Shown here one piece after another: positions 1 to 6,070 of a stretch of DNA of 8,340 nucleotides (positions are counted from its first letter, which is position 1; each line of letters opens with the position of its first letter). The notes under the pieces are model-generated. The model worked only from the letters and a program-made list of their open reading frames with translations. It was not told the origin of the DNA and did not search any database. This stretch comes from Susulua sp964590995 (lineage in GTDB: Bacteria > Omnitrophota > Gorgyraeia > Duberdicusellales > 4484-171). The stretch is from the NCBI GenBank assembly GCA_964590995.1, contig CAZPYY010000046.1, positions 1 through 8,340 on the forward strand, read 5' to 3'. The position numbers and the translations under genes were made by a program.

Positions 1-333
1 AGAAGAAAACTTCCTGATATCAATAGTTCTAACATTCAGCTTCGGGAGTTTGCCCGACGCCAGGCAATAAATGCCCCCATCCAAGGTTCATGTGCTGATC
101 TTATCAAGATAGCTATGGTAAATATAGATAAGGAGCTGGTAAAGAGAAGTTTGAAGACAAAGTTAATAATGCAAATTCATGATGAACTTGTTTTTGATGT
201 AGCTAGTAACGAACTAGATAAGGTAAAGACTATTGTAAAGAAACACATGGAGCAAGCAATGAAGTTAGCTGTTCCGGTTAAAGTTAATCTAAAAGCTGGC
301 AAGAACTGGGGTCAGATGAAGGGGTTAGATTGA
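1..333 (+). CDS. polA: DNA polymerase I, C-terminal end (partial)
   Basis: The 5' end lies outside the window; the last 110 residues are visible. This is the end of the family A polymerase domain, which extends DNA during repair and Okazaki-fragment processing in the cytoplasm. Visible marks are the fingers/palm stretch AINAPIQGSCADLIK (local residues 22-36) and motif C as QIHDELVF (58-65). The catalytic aspartate, equivalent to E. coli Asp882, is encoded at 181-183. The tail GKNWGQMK resembles the usual family ending (E. coli GENWDQ). In the GSxAD stretch the common alanine is cysteine (GSCAD), a mild variation. The stop TGA (331-333) overlaps the TTG start of glgA, so the two are probably co-transcribed and translationally coupled. 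Whether the upstream 5' or 3' exonuclease domains are present cannot be seen. Confidence 0.96.
   Translation, partial: RRKLPDINSSNIQLREFARRQAINAPIQGSCADLIKIAMVNIDKELVKRSLKTKLIMQIHDELVFDVASNELDKVKTIVKKHMEQAMKLAVPVKVNLKAGKNWGQMKGLD
318..324 (+). promoter_or_regulatory. Ribosome binding site of glgA
   Basis: GAAGGGG lies inside the polA coding end, five bases before the TTG at 330. It supports the unusual TTG start. The first residues after that start, MKIAFCSSEVFPYAKTGGLGD, are exactly where glycogen synthases begin. Confidence 0.65.
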
Positions 334-1730
334 AAATAGCTTTTTGTTCTTCTGAGGTATTTCCATATGCTAAAACCGGTGGCCTTGGCGATGTTAGCGC
401 TGCCTTACCTGAGGGCTTGGTTAAAGCTGGAGCCGAGGTGAAGGTATTTATGCCCCTTCATAAGGGTATAAAGCCTCAAGAAATGCATGATGGCTTTGGC
501 ATTACCAAACAAGGCCCGATAGAGGTTTTCTTTATTGAGAATGATGAGTATTTCTTACGCGATTCTATCTACGTAGGAGAAGATGGACATGATTATCCCG
601 ATAGCTTAGAAAGATTCTCTTATTACAGTAAAGAAGTGCTTAAAGTTTTAAAAAAAGTAAACTTTTGTCCGGATATTATCCATAGCAATGATTGGCAAAC
701 AGCCTTAGTGAATGTTTATCTTAAGACTCTTTGCAAGGACGATACCTTCTTTAAAAATACAAAGTGTATTCTAACTATTCATAATCTTGCTTATCAAGGG
801 TTATTAGAAAAGGAGAAATTTCCCTTATTAGGTATTTCTGATAAGTTCTTTGACAAAGAGTACTTTGAGTTTTATGGCAAGGTAAATCTTCTTAAAGGGG
901 GCATTGTCTTCTCAGATATAGTGACTACAGTAAGCCCTACTTATGCTAAGCAGATACAGACTTCTGAATTCGGATGCGGTCTAGAAGGGATTTTAAGAGG
1001 AAAGGGTAAGAACTTGATAGGAATTCTTAATGCTATCGATTATACTATTTGGAATCCAGCAGTAGATGATCTTATATACAAGAAATACTCTCCAGATACC
1101 ATTGGTGATAAGGTTATTAATAAAACCAATCTTCAGAGGGAGCTGGGCTTAAAAGAGGATAAAGATGCTCTTTTTATGGGTATGGTTAGCCGGTTAGCTG
1201 AGCAAAAAGGCATAGATATACTCTCAGAGGCTATAGACGAGATTGCTTCAAAGTGCCAATTAGTCATCTTAGGCGTAGGTGAGCCCAGGTATCATAAGAT
1301 ACTAAAGAAAAAGGCAGCTAAATTCAAAGATTCATTTTCTTTAGCCCTCAAGTTCGATGAGGCCTTAGCTCATAAGATATATGCCGGGGTAGATGTATTC
1401 TTACTACCCTCAAGGTTTGAGCCTTGCGGGCTCTCTCAGATGATTAGCTATAAGTATGCTACTCTACCTTTAGCCAATCATACTGGTGGATTAGCTGATA
1501 CAGTTGTTGATGTCTCTGATGGTGGCGGAGGATTTACATTCAATAATTATGATAGTTCGGATTTACTATCCGCCGTAGAAGAGGCCCAAGAGGTATTTAA
1601 GGATAAGAGTAAGTGGCAGGCTGTTTTAGAAAAAGTAACCAAATTTAATTTTTCTTGGGAAGTAGCTGCTGCTAGGTATATAGAAGTGTATAAAGAACTG
1701 AAAGCGCAAAGTGTAAAGCGAAAAGCTTAA
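330..1730 (+). CDS. glgA: Glycogen (starch) synthase, ADP-glucose type
   Basis: A 466-residue GT5 glycosyltransferase, close to the roughly 477 of E. coli GlgA. The family transfers glucose from ADP-glucose to the non-reducing end of an alpha-1,4-glucan in the cytoplasm. The N-terminal Rossmann domain carries the nucleotide-sugar motif KTGGLGD (15-21), HSNDWQ (118-123) and TIHNLAYQG (149-157). The C-terminal domain carries NAIDYTIWNP (234-243), MVSRLAEQKG (285-294, with Arg288 and Lys293) and SRFEPCGLSQ (361-370, with the conserved Glu364). TTG is taken as start because it follows an SD-like GAAGGGG and gives the canonical N-terminus. Oddities: the segment usually read as arginine-rich before TGGLADT is ANH here (382-384), and the last nine residues plus the stop are encoded by a 7-base tandem repeat. 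The gene sits between polA and coaE, with no other glycogen gene in view. Confidence 0.96.
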   Translation: MKIAFCSSEVFPYAKTGGLGDVSAALPEGLVKAGAEVKVFMPLHKGIKPQEMHDGFGITKQGPIEVFFIENDEYFLRDSIYVGEDGHDYPDSLERFSYYSKEVLKVLKKVNFCPDIIHSNDWQTALVNVYLKTLCKDDTFFKNTKCILTIHNLAYQGLLEKEKFPLLGISDKFFDKEYFEFYGKVNLLKGGIVFSDIVTTVSPTYAKQIQTSEFGCGLEGILRGKGKNLIGILNAIDYTIWNPAVDDLIYKKYSPDTIGDKVINKTNLQRELGLKEDKDALFMGMVSRLAEQKGIDILSEAIDEIASKCQLVILGVGEPRYHKILKKKAAKFKDSFSLALKFDEALAHKIYAGVDVFLLPSRFEPCGLSQMISYKYATLPLANHTGGLADTVVDVSDGGGGFTFNNYDSSDLLSAVEEAQEVFKDKSKWQAVLEKVTKFNFSWEVAAARYIEVYKELKAQSVKRKA

Positions 1731-1793
1731 AAGCGAGTTTTTAATTTTGAATTATAGTTTTACGTTTTTCGCTCTAAATTTTAAGTTTAAATT
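1701..1793 (+). repeat. Periodic inverted-repeat element, glgA-coaE (7-base units)
   Basis: The left arm is a run of near-identical units: AAAGCGC (1701), AAAGTGT (1708), AAAGCGA (1715), AAAGCTTA (1722), AAAGCGA (1730). The right arm, read on the minus strand, keeps a 7-base step: GCGAAAA, ACGTAAA, ACTATAA, TTCAAAA, TTAAAAA. The arms pair: AGCGAAAAGCTTAAAA (1717-1732) against TTTTACGTTTTTCGCT (1758-1773), with 14 Watson-Crick pairs, one G-T and one mismatch around a 25-base loop. The left arm lies inside the glgA coding end and holds its stop codon (1728-1730); the right side runs up to the coaE start. No U-tract follows the stem, so it is not a typical intrinsic terminator. Function unknown. 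Confidence 0.75.
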
Positions 1794-2402
1794 ATGTCAG
1801 TTTTAGGATTGACCGGAAATTTAGCTACAGGTAAAAGCACGGTTCTTAAGCTTCTAAAGAGGAAGGGAGTTAAGGTTTTTGATAGTGATGAGAAGATTCA
1901 TGGCTATTATCGGAATAAGAGGAGCCCTGTTTATAAGAAGGTAAGAGCTATATTCTCAGAATGCTTAAGGGGGGGTGTAATTTCACGGAAAAAACTTGCT
2001 GATATTGTTTTTTATAATAAGAGTAAGTTAAAGAAGCTTGAGAAAATAGTTCATCCAGTAGTCACTAGGGACTTATTAAAGTGGGTAAAGAAAGGCGAGA
2101 GCAATAAGAGAAAAATCTATATTGCTGAAGTGCCTCTTCTCTTTGAGAAAAGGCTCACTCGGCATTTTAATAGAATAATTTTAATTGTAGTAAAAAAGGA
2201 GGTCTTAATACAGAGAATTATTAAAAAGTACGGCCTTAGCAAAGATAAGGCCCTCAATAGGCTATCTTTATATAGACCTATTAGAGAAAAAATAAAAGGG
2301 TCAGATTTTGTTGTAAATAATAGTTTGAATTTTAGACGATTGAAAAAGGAGGTTGATTTGCTGTGGAAAAAGATAAAGCAAAATCAAAAAGTAAGTCAGT
2401 AA
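1794..2402 (+). CDS. coaE: Dephospho-CoA kinase
   Basis: A 202-residue P-loop kinase, near the usual 200-206. The family phosphorylates the 3'-hydroxyl of the ribose of dephospho-CoA with ATP, the last step of coenzyme A synthesis. Walker A is GNLATGKST (8-16). The substrate-side aspartates are in DSD (30-32). The lid and CoA region shows HPVV (87-90), AEVPLLFE (111-118) and DFVVNNS (171-177). The glutamine often found in the family's RxxxQ segment is not obvious here (RLSLYRP, 156-162). ATG at 1794 is fixed by the P-loop beginning only seven residues later. No Shine-Dalgarno sequence is visible; the leader is the AT-rich end of the preceding repeat element. The last 40 bases overlap rho, suggesting coupled expression. 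A run of seven G (1969-1975) lies in frame. Confidence 0.95.
   Translation: MSVLGLTGNLATGKSTVLKLLKRKGVKVFDSDEKIHGYYRNKRSPVYKKVRAIFSECLRGGVISRKKLADIVFYNKSKLKKLEKIVHPVVTRDLLKWVKKGESNKRKIYIAEVPLLFEKRLTRHFNRIILIVVKKEVLIQRIIKKYGLSKDKALNRLSLYRPIREKIKGSDFVVNNSLNFRRLKKEVDLLWKKIKQNQKVSQ
2346..2353 (+). promoter_or_regulatory. Ribosome binding site of rho
   Basis: AAGGAGGT, a full match to the anti-SD complement, lies inside coaE nine bases before the GTG at 2363. It decides the rho start. Confidence 0.85.
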
Positions 2403-3819
2403 CAGTGGATGATAGCGTTGATATCGGAACCCTCAAAGGGATGAAGATATCAGAGCTAAACAAGATATCCAAGGACCTTAAAGTTAATGGGGTAAGCGGG
2501 TTGAAGAAGCAAGACCTTATCTTTAAGATCTTACAAGCTCAAGCAGAGAAGAAAGGGCTTATGTTTGGCGACGGGGTCTTGGAGGTCTTGCCCGAAGGTT
2601 TCGGGTTTTTAAGGGCAAGTAATTATAATTATTTGCCTTCTCCCGATGATATTTATGTCTCTCCTTCGCAGATTAGGAAATTCTCTCTGCGTACCGGAGA
2701 TACTGTCAGTGGCCAAATAAGGCCGCCTAAGGATAATGAGAAGTATTTCGCCCTTCTTAAGGTTGAAGCAGTTAACTTTGATAATCCTGAGGAGTCAAGA
2801 AACAGGATTCTCTTCGATAACTTAACTCCTATTTATCCTAAGGAGAGGTTTATCTTAGAAACTGTTCCTGATGAAACATCTACGCGTATACTTGATCTTC
2901 TCTGTCCTATTGGTAAGGGGCAACGTGGTTTAATAGTTGCTCCTCCTTATAGCGGCAAGACAGTGCTTCTGCAAAAAATAGCTAATGCCGTAACAACTAA
3001 CTATCCCGAGGTTATTTTTATGGTATTGCTTATTGATGAGCGGCCTGAAGAGGTTACTGAGATGAAGAATACGGTAAAAGGAGAGGTAATTAGTTCTACC
3101 TTTGATGAGCCGGCACAACGCCATGTGCAGGTAGCTGAGATGGTTTTAGAGAAGGCCAAGAAACTTGTAGAGCACAAGAAGGATGTGGTTATACTCCTAG
3201 ATAGCATTACCCGCCTAGCTCGAGCCTATAACCTTGTTGAGCCGCATTCGGGAAGAATTCTTTCCGGAGGAATTGATTCTAATGCTTTGCACAAACCTAA
3301 GAGATTCTTTGGTGCAGCCAGGGCTCAGGAAGAAGGCGGTTCTTTGACCATAATTGCTACCGGGTTAGTTGATACCGGCTCGCGTATGGATGATGTAATC
3401 TTCGAGGAGTTTAAAGGAACCGGTAATATGGAAATTACCTTAGATCGGAGCATCTTCCAGAAGAGGATTTACCCTTCTATCGATATAAAACGCTCTAACA
3501 CTCGAAGAGAAGAGTTACTTATTCATCCTGATGAGCTTCAGAGGATATGGGTATTGAGAAAAGCCCTNNNNNNNNNNNNNNNNNNNNNNNNNNNNNNNNN
3601 NNNNNNNNNNNNNNNNNNNNNNNNNNNNNNNNNNNNNNNNNNNNNNNNNNNNNNNNNNNNNNNNNNNAGTTACTTATTCATCCTGATGAGCTTCAGAGGA
3701 TATGGGTATTGAGAAAAGCCCTGAATGAGCTTAGTTCTGTTGAGGCCTTAGAGCTTCTAATTGAGAAATTATCCAAGACTAAGAACAACGTAGAATTTCT
3801 CCTTACTCTAAATAAATAG
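2363..3819 (+). CDS. rho: Transcription termination factor Rho (interrupted by an assembly gap)
   Basis: Hexameric RNA-dependent ATPase/helicase that ends transcription of untranslated RNA. The reading frame appears broken at a 100-N gap (3568-3667), but the 55 bases before it recur exactly after it. Joining 2363-3567 to 3723-3819 gives one 433-residue protein in a single frame (E. coli 419). Rho_N lies around residues 22-66 and the cold-shock-like RNA-binding domain follows, with GFGFLR (79-84). The ATPase domain has Walker A APPYSGKT (193-200), DERPEEVT (225-232), Walker B VVILLDS (275-281), FFGAARAQEEGGS (315-327), EEFKGTGNME (348-357) and the arginine finger Arg381 in SNTR. The residues matching the E. 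coli bicyclomycin contacts (D225, E226, R227, S281, K351, G352) are kept. The start is GTG with a strong SD; the gene overlaps coaE by 40 bases. Confidence 0.96.
3513..3567 (+). repeat. Left copy of the 55-base contig-end duplicate
   Basis: These 55 bases of rho, coding LLIHPDELQRIWVLRKA and beginning AGTTACTTATTC, are identical to 3668-3722 on the other side of the N run. They end exactly at the gap. Best read as a shared k-mer at two contig ends rather than a biological repeat. Confidence 0.93.
3568..3667. other. Assembly gap, exactly 100 N
   Basis: A run of exactly 100 N, the conventional placeholder for a scaffold gap of unknown size. Because the flanks overlap by 55 bases and closing them restores the rho frame, the true missing length is probably zero, with the real junction 155 positions shorter. 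Confidence 0.97.
3668..3722 (+). repeat. Right copy of the 55-base contig-end duplicate
   Basis: Identical to 3513-3567 and starting on the first base after the N run. It is read in a different coordinate frame only because the artefact is 155 long (155 mod 3 = 2). Confidence 0.93.
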
Positions 3820-3828
3820 TGATATAAT
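3820..3828 (+). promoter_or_regulatory. Putative extended -10 promoter of rpmE
   Basis: TGATATAAT starts just after the rho stop (3817-3819). It is a perfect TATAAT (3823-3828) with the TGn extension, as in sigma70-type promoters that need little -35 contact. No good -35 hexamer is visible upstream in the rho end. A start near 3835 would leave a leader of about 18 bases containing the rpmE ribosome binding site. Inference from motif and position only. Confidence 0.55.
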
Positions 3829-3839
3829 AATAGAATTTC

Positions 3840-3847
3840 GAGGAGGT
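3840..3847 (+). promoter_or_regulatory. Ribosome binding site of rpmE
   Basis: GAGGAGGT lies five bases before the ATG at 3853. It is a near-perfect SD, as expected for an abundant ribosomal protein. Confidence 0.85.
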
Positions 3848-3852
3848 AAAGA

Positions 3853-4071
3853 ATGAAGGAAAAGACCCATCCTAAATATGAAACAGCCACAATTATGTGC
3901 GCTTGTGGAAATGTAGTACATACTCGTTCCACAAGAAAGACGATTAATGTGGAGATTTGCTCTAAATGCCATCCCTTTTTCACTGGAAAACAGAAGTTTG
4001 TTGATTCCGAAGGAAGGGTTGATAAGTTTATTAAGAAATACGGCAAGAAAACTAAAAATGTGAAAGAGTAA
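3853..4071 (+). CDS. rpmE: Large subunit ribosomal protein L31, zinc (C+) form
   Basis: A 72-residue L31, part of the 50S subunit near the central protuberance and the bridge to the 30S. Four cysteines mark the zinc-binding form: CAC (16-18) and CSKC (36-39), followed by the family signature HPFFTGKQKFVDSEGRVDKF. This spacing matches RpmE of the C+ type rather than the zinc-free paralogue induced by zinc shortage. The tail after residue 60 is lysine-rich. The gene lies 33 bases after rho and has its own probable promoter and a strong SD, so it can be expressed independently of rho. Its TAA stop (4069-4071) falls in the first unit of the 8-base repeat element that follows. Rho-rpmE-prfA order is common in bacteria and supports the call. 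Confidence 0.96.
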   Translation: MKEKTHPKYETATIMCACGNVVHTRSTRKTINVEICSKCHPFFTGKQKFVDSEGRVDKFIKKYGKKTKNVKE

Positions 4072-4138
4072 AAGGGTAGAAGGGTATAAGGGTTTACGCT
4101 TAAACGCATTTACCCATTAACTCATTAACTTTTAAGCA
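4064..4138 (+). repeat. Periodic inverted-repeat element, rpmE-prfA (8-base units)
   Basis: Left arm: four tandem 8-mers, AAGAGTAA (4064, containing the rpmE stop), AAGGGTAG (4072), AAGGGTAT (4080), AAGGGTTT (4088). Right arm: three tandem 8-mers, CATTTACC (4107), CATTAACT (4115), CATTAACT (4123). On the minus strand the right arm reads AGTTAATG, AGTTAATG, GGTAAATG, the same kind of unit as the left arm. Between the arms a small perfect hairpin occurs: GTTTA-CGCT-TAAAC (4092-4105). Pairing of the full arms is patchy (GGGT 4090-4093 with ACCC 4112-4115, plus scattered pairs). The element fills the whole gap up to the prfA ATG. No U-tract is seen. Confidence 0.7.
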
Positions 4139-5209
4139 ATGATTAACGCTGAAAAACTTAAGGAAGAGTACGTAGAAATTTCTCAGCAGCTATCTTCCGG
4201 AAGTGTTCTTAAAGACAGAGAGAAATATGCTCAGCTTGCCAAAAGGTTCTCTTACTTAGAGAAGATTATTAAGCTTCTTGATAGAAGAGATAATTACCTT
4301 AAGGAAAAAGAGCATTTAACCAACGTTGTCTCTGATACCGGAGAAGATCAGGAGATGAAAAATCTAGCTCAAGAAGAGCTAGATAAGTTAGTAGTTAAGA
4401 TAGAGGGAATTGATCAGCAGATAGAAGATAAGATCTTTGCCGAGGAGACTCCTGACCATGACCTCATCATTGAGATACGTTCAGCTGCCGGAGGAGAAGA
4501 GGCGGCTCTCTTTACTGCATCTCTGTTTAAGATGTACTCTAAGTATGCTGAGAGAAATAGCTGGAAGGTAGAAGTTTTAAGTTCTTCCCCTACAGAGATA
4601 GGAGGTTTTAAGGAAGTAGTATTCTCCTTAAAGGGCAAAGGCTCTTATCGACGTTTGAAGTTTGAGAGTGGCGTGCATCGTGTTCAAAGGGTTCCGGTTA
4701 CTGAGTCTGGCGGGCGAATTCATACCTCAACAGTTACCGTAGCAGTATTAATTGAGCCTAAAGAGGTAGAGTTAAAGATCAACCCTGAAGATCTAAAAGT
4801 TGATACTTTTCGGGCCTCAGGAGCTGGCGGCCAACATGTAAATGTTACTGATTCAGCAGTGAGGATGACTCACTTACCTACTAGTGTTGTGGTCACCTGT
4901 CAGGATGAGCGTTCTCAGATTAAAAATAGAGCCAAAGCCTTAAGAGTTATTAAGGCCCGGATCATGGAGAAGATGATCGAAGATGAGGCTAATAAGGTTA
5001 GCCGGAGCCGTCGTGTTCAGGTAGGAACCGGGGATAGAAGCGAGAAGATAAGAACATATAATTATTCCGAGAGAAGGGTAACTGATCACAGGATAAATTT
5101 TACTATTTACCGCCTAGAAGAAGTCCTAGAGGGAGACCTTGATGAAGTCATAAGTGCACTCATAAGTGAGGAGAAAAAAAAGATCTATGAAGCTAAAGGA
5201 TTGGCTTAA
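4139..5209 (+). CDS. prfA: Peptide chain release factor 1
   Basis: A 356-residue class I release factor (E. coli RF1 360). It reads UAA and UAG in the ribosomal A site and triggers peptidyl-tRNA hydrolysis. The N-terminal helical domain is followed by IIEIRSAAGGEEAALF (110-125). The stop-codon recognition motif is PVT (186-188) in RVQRVPVTESGGRIHTS, a PxT form of RF1 (PAT in E. coli) and unlike the SPF of RF2. The catalytic GGQ is at 230-232 in RASGAGGQHVNVTDSAVR. The ATG at 4139 gives the normal N-terminus, yet no SD precedes it; the leader is the end of a repeat element. The last 23 bases overlap prmC, whose product methylates Gln232. The codons AAA AAA AAG at 346-348, just after GAGGAG, form a possible slippery site. 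Confidence 0.97.
   Translation: MINAEKLKEEYVEISQQLSSGSVLKDREKYAQLAKRFSYLEKIIKLLDRRDNYLKEKEHLTNVVSDTGEDQEMKNLAQEELDKLVVKIEGIDQQIEDKIFAEETPDHDLIIEIRSAAGGEEAALFTASLFKMYSKYAERNSWKVEVLSSSPTEIGGFKEVVFSLKGKGSYRRLKFESGVHRVQRVPVTESGGRIHTSTVTVAVLIEPKEVELKINPEDLKVDTFRASGAGGQHVNVTDSAVRMTHLPTSVVVTCQDERSQIKNRAKALRVIKARIMEKMIEDEANKVSRSRRVQVGTGDRSEKIRTYNYSERRVTDHRINFTIYRLEEVLEGDLDEVISALISEEKKKIYEAKGLA
5168..5190 (+). other. SD-like GAGGAG plus A-tract at the prfA/prmC overlap (possible slippery site)
   Basis: GAGGAG (5168-5173) is followed by eight A and a G (5174-5182). In the prfA frame this reads AAA AAA AAG, which contains the heptamer A AAA AAG, the classic -1 frameshift motif of E. coli dnaX, also preceded there by an SD. 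A -1 shift would end at TGA 5188-5190, which overlaps the prmC ATG as ATGA. The same GAGGAG also serves as the probable prmC ribosome binding site (13 bases before the ATG, rather long). No convincing downstream stem-loop is seen, so frameshifting is speculative. Confidence 0.35.
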
Positions 5210-5996
5210 GACTAATCGGTCCTTTTTCGGCGATAGCGATTTACGTTTTCTTATTAAGAATGTATTTAACCTTGAGCATATTGAAGCTCTGGGCAGTGAT
5301 GTCTATATAGATTTGCAGCATTTGCAATACCTAGATGAAATAAAAGAACTTTGTATCAGTGGTATGCCCTTTGCTTATACTTTAGGTAAAGAGGAGTTCT
5401 TTGGTTTAGAGTTTAGAGTTGACAGGAATACCTTGATTCCTCGGCCGGAGACTGAAGTGATTGTCGAGAAAGCAATCGAGATTATAAATAAAAACAACCT
5501 AAAATCGGTCTTAGACTTAGGGTGTGGTTCAGGCAATATAGCAATAAGTGTTAAAAAAAGGGTTTCTTCGGATGTATCTATCTTTGCTTCAGATATTAGT
5601 TCTCAGGCTACAGAAGTCACTAGAGATAATGCCGAGCTTAATCAGGTCGATGTCTCGATAATCAATACAGACTTACTAGATGCATTTAAGCAGAAGAGTT
5701 TTGATTTAATAATTTCTAACCCCCCTTATGTAGAGAGCGAGCATATTAAAGGCTCTCTTTTATTTGAGCCAAAAGTAGCTTTAGACGGGGGAAGAGATGG
5801 TTTAAGCCTTGTAAGTAAGATATTAAAAGAAGCCCACCATTATATGAAGGATCAAGGGTATCTTATTATTGAGGTAGGCTATCAACATAAGCAGGCAGTG
5901 GATAAACTTATTAAAAAGGGAGCTTCTTTCTATAAATTAGAAGGGTGGATTAAGGATTATGCCGGCCATTTTAGAGCAGTTGTTCTAAAAATATAA
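5187..5996 (+). CDS. prmC: Release factor glutamine methyltransferase
   Basis: A 269-residue class I SAM-dependent methyltransferase (E. coli PrmC 277) that N5-methylates the glutamine of the GGQ motif in release factors, raising termination efficiency. The small N-terminal helical domain ends in PFAYTLGKEEFFGLEF (61-76) and LIPRPETE (83-90). The SAM motif is VLDLGCGSGNIAI (108-120). The catalytic NPPY (178-181) binds the substrate glutamine, and FEPKVALDGGRDGL (193-206) follows. I chose ATG 5187 because MKLKDWL is the usual beginning; an in-frame GTG at 5166 would add seven charged residues (MRRKKRS) and sits on the SD itself. The gene overlaps its substrate gene prfA by 23 bases, the classic arrangement. 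The TAA stop (5994-5996) lies inside the stem of the repeat element that follows. Confidence 0.96.
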   Translation: MKLKDWLKTNRSFFGDSDLRFLIKNVFNLEHIEALGSDVYIDLQHLQYLDEIKELCISGMPFAYTLGKEEFFGLEFRVDRNTLIPRPETEVIVEKAIEIINKNNLKSVLDLGCGSGNIAISVKKRVSSDVSIFASDISSQATEVTRDNAELNQVDVSIINTDLLDAFKQKSFDLIISNPPYVESEHIKGSLLFEPKVALDGGRDGLSLVSKILKEAHHYMKDQGYLIIEVGYQHKQAVDKLIKKGASFYKLEGWIKDYAGHFRAVVLKI

Positions 5997-6060
5997 ATGA
6001 TAAATGATAATTGAGGTCTGAGAATTTCACCTCAGTTATCAGTTATTAATTATAAATTAT
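5992..6060 (+). repeat. Periodic inverted-repeat element with long stem, prmC-murA (7-base units)
   Basis: Strongest structure in the window. Bases 5992-6017 pair with 6029-6054: 26 positions with 22 Watson-Crick pairs, two G-T and two mismatches, around an 11-base loop (6018-6028). The inner core is GAGGT/ACCTC. The left arm consists of 7-base units: ATAAATG (5993), ATAAATG (6000), ATAATTG (6007), AGGTCTG (6014). The right arm on the minus strand (from 6060) reads ATAATTT, ATAATTA, ATAACTG, ATAACTG, AGGTGAA. The prmC stop codon lies in the first left unit. The stem is mostly A-T and is not followed by a clear U-run, so intrinsic termination is doubtful. It ends 10 bases before the murA ATG. 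Confidence 0.85.
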
Positions 6061-6070
6061 TAATTTAAAA

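Noticed and set aside
1701..1793. Rho-independent terminators at the four intergenic stems
   Set aside because: The stems are long, A-T rich, have large or imperfect loops and lack a clear U-tract directly after the stem, so I list them as repeat elements.
2930..3207. Two minus-strand open frames within rho
   Set aside because: They overlap the conserved ATPase core of Rho and look like chance frames.
3513..3722. True tandem duplication or programmed frameshift in rho
   Set aside because: The copies are identical, abut a standard 100-N gap, and their collapse gives a normal-length Rho in one frame; an assembly cause is far simpler.
3547..3819. A separate small gene of about 90 residues starting before the N run and ending at 3819
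   Set aside because: It reads through the N placeholder. Its real part (LLIHPDELQ... to LNK) is the C-terminus of Rho, shifted in frame only by the 155-position artefact.
3693..4109. Minus-strand open frame of 138 codons across the rho end and rpmE
   Set aside because: It lies opposite two well-supported genes and shows no recognisable domain; its hydrophobic look comes from the complement of lysine-rich codons.
4064..4138. CRISPR array or telomere-like tandem repeat
   Set aside because: Units are only 7-8 bases, degenerate, without spacers, and arranged as inverted arms.
5166..5186. GTG at 5166 as the prmC start
   Set aside because: It lies on the GAGGAG SD itself, adds a charged tail (MRRKKRS) unlike PrmC, and ATG 5187 gives the usual N-terminus.
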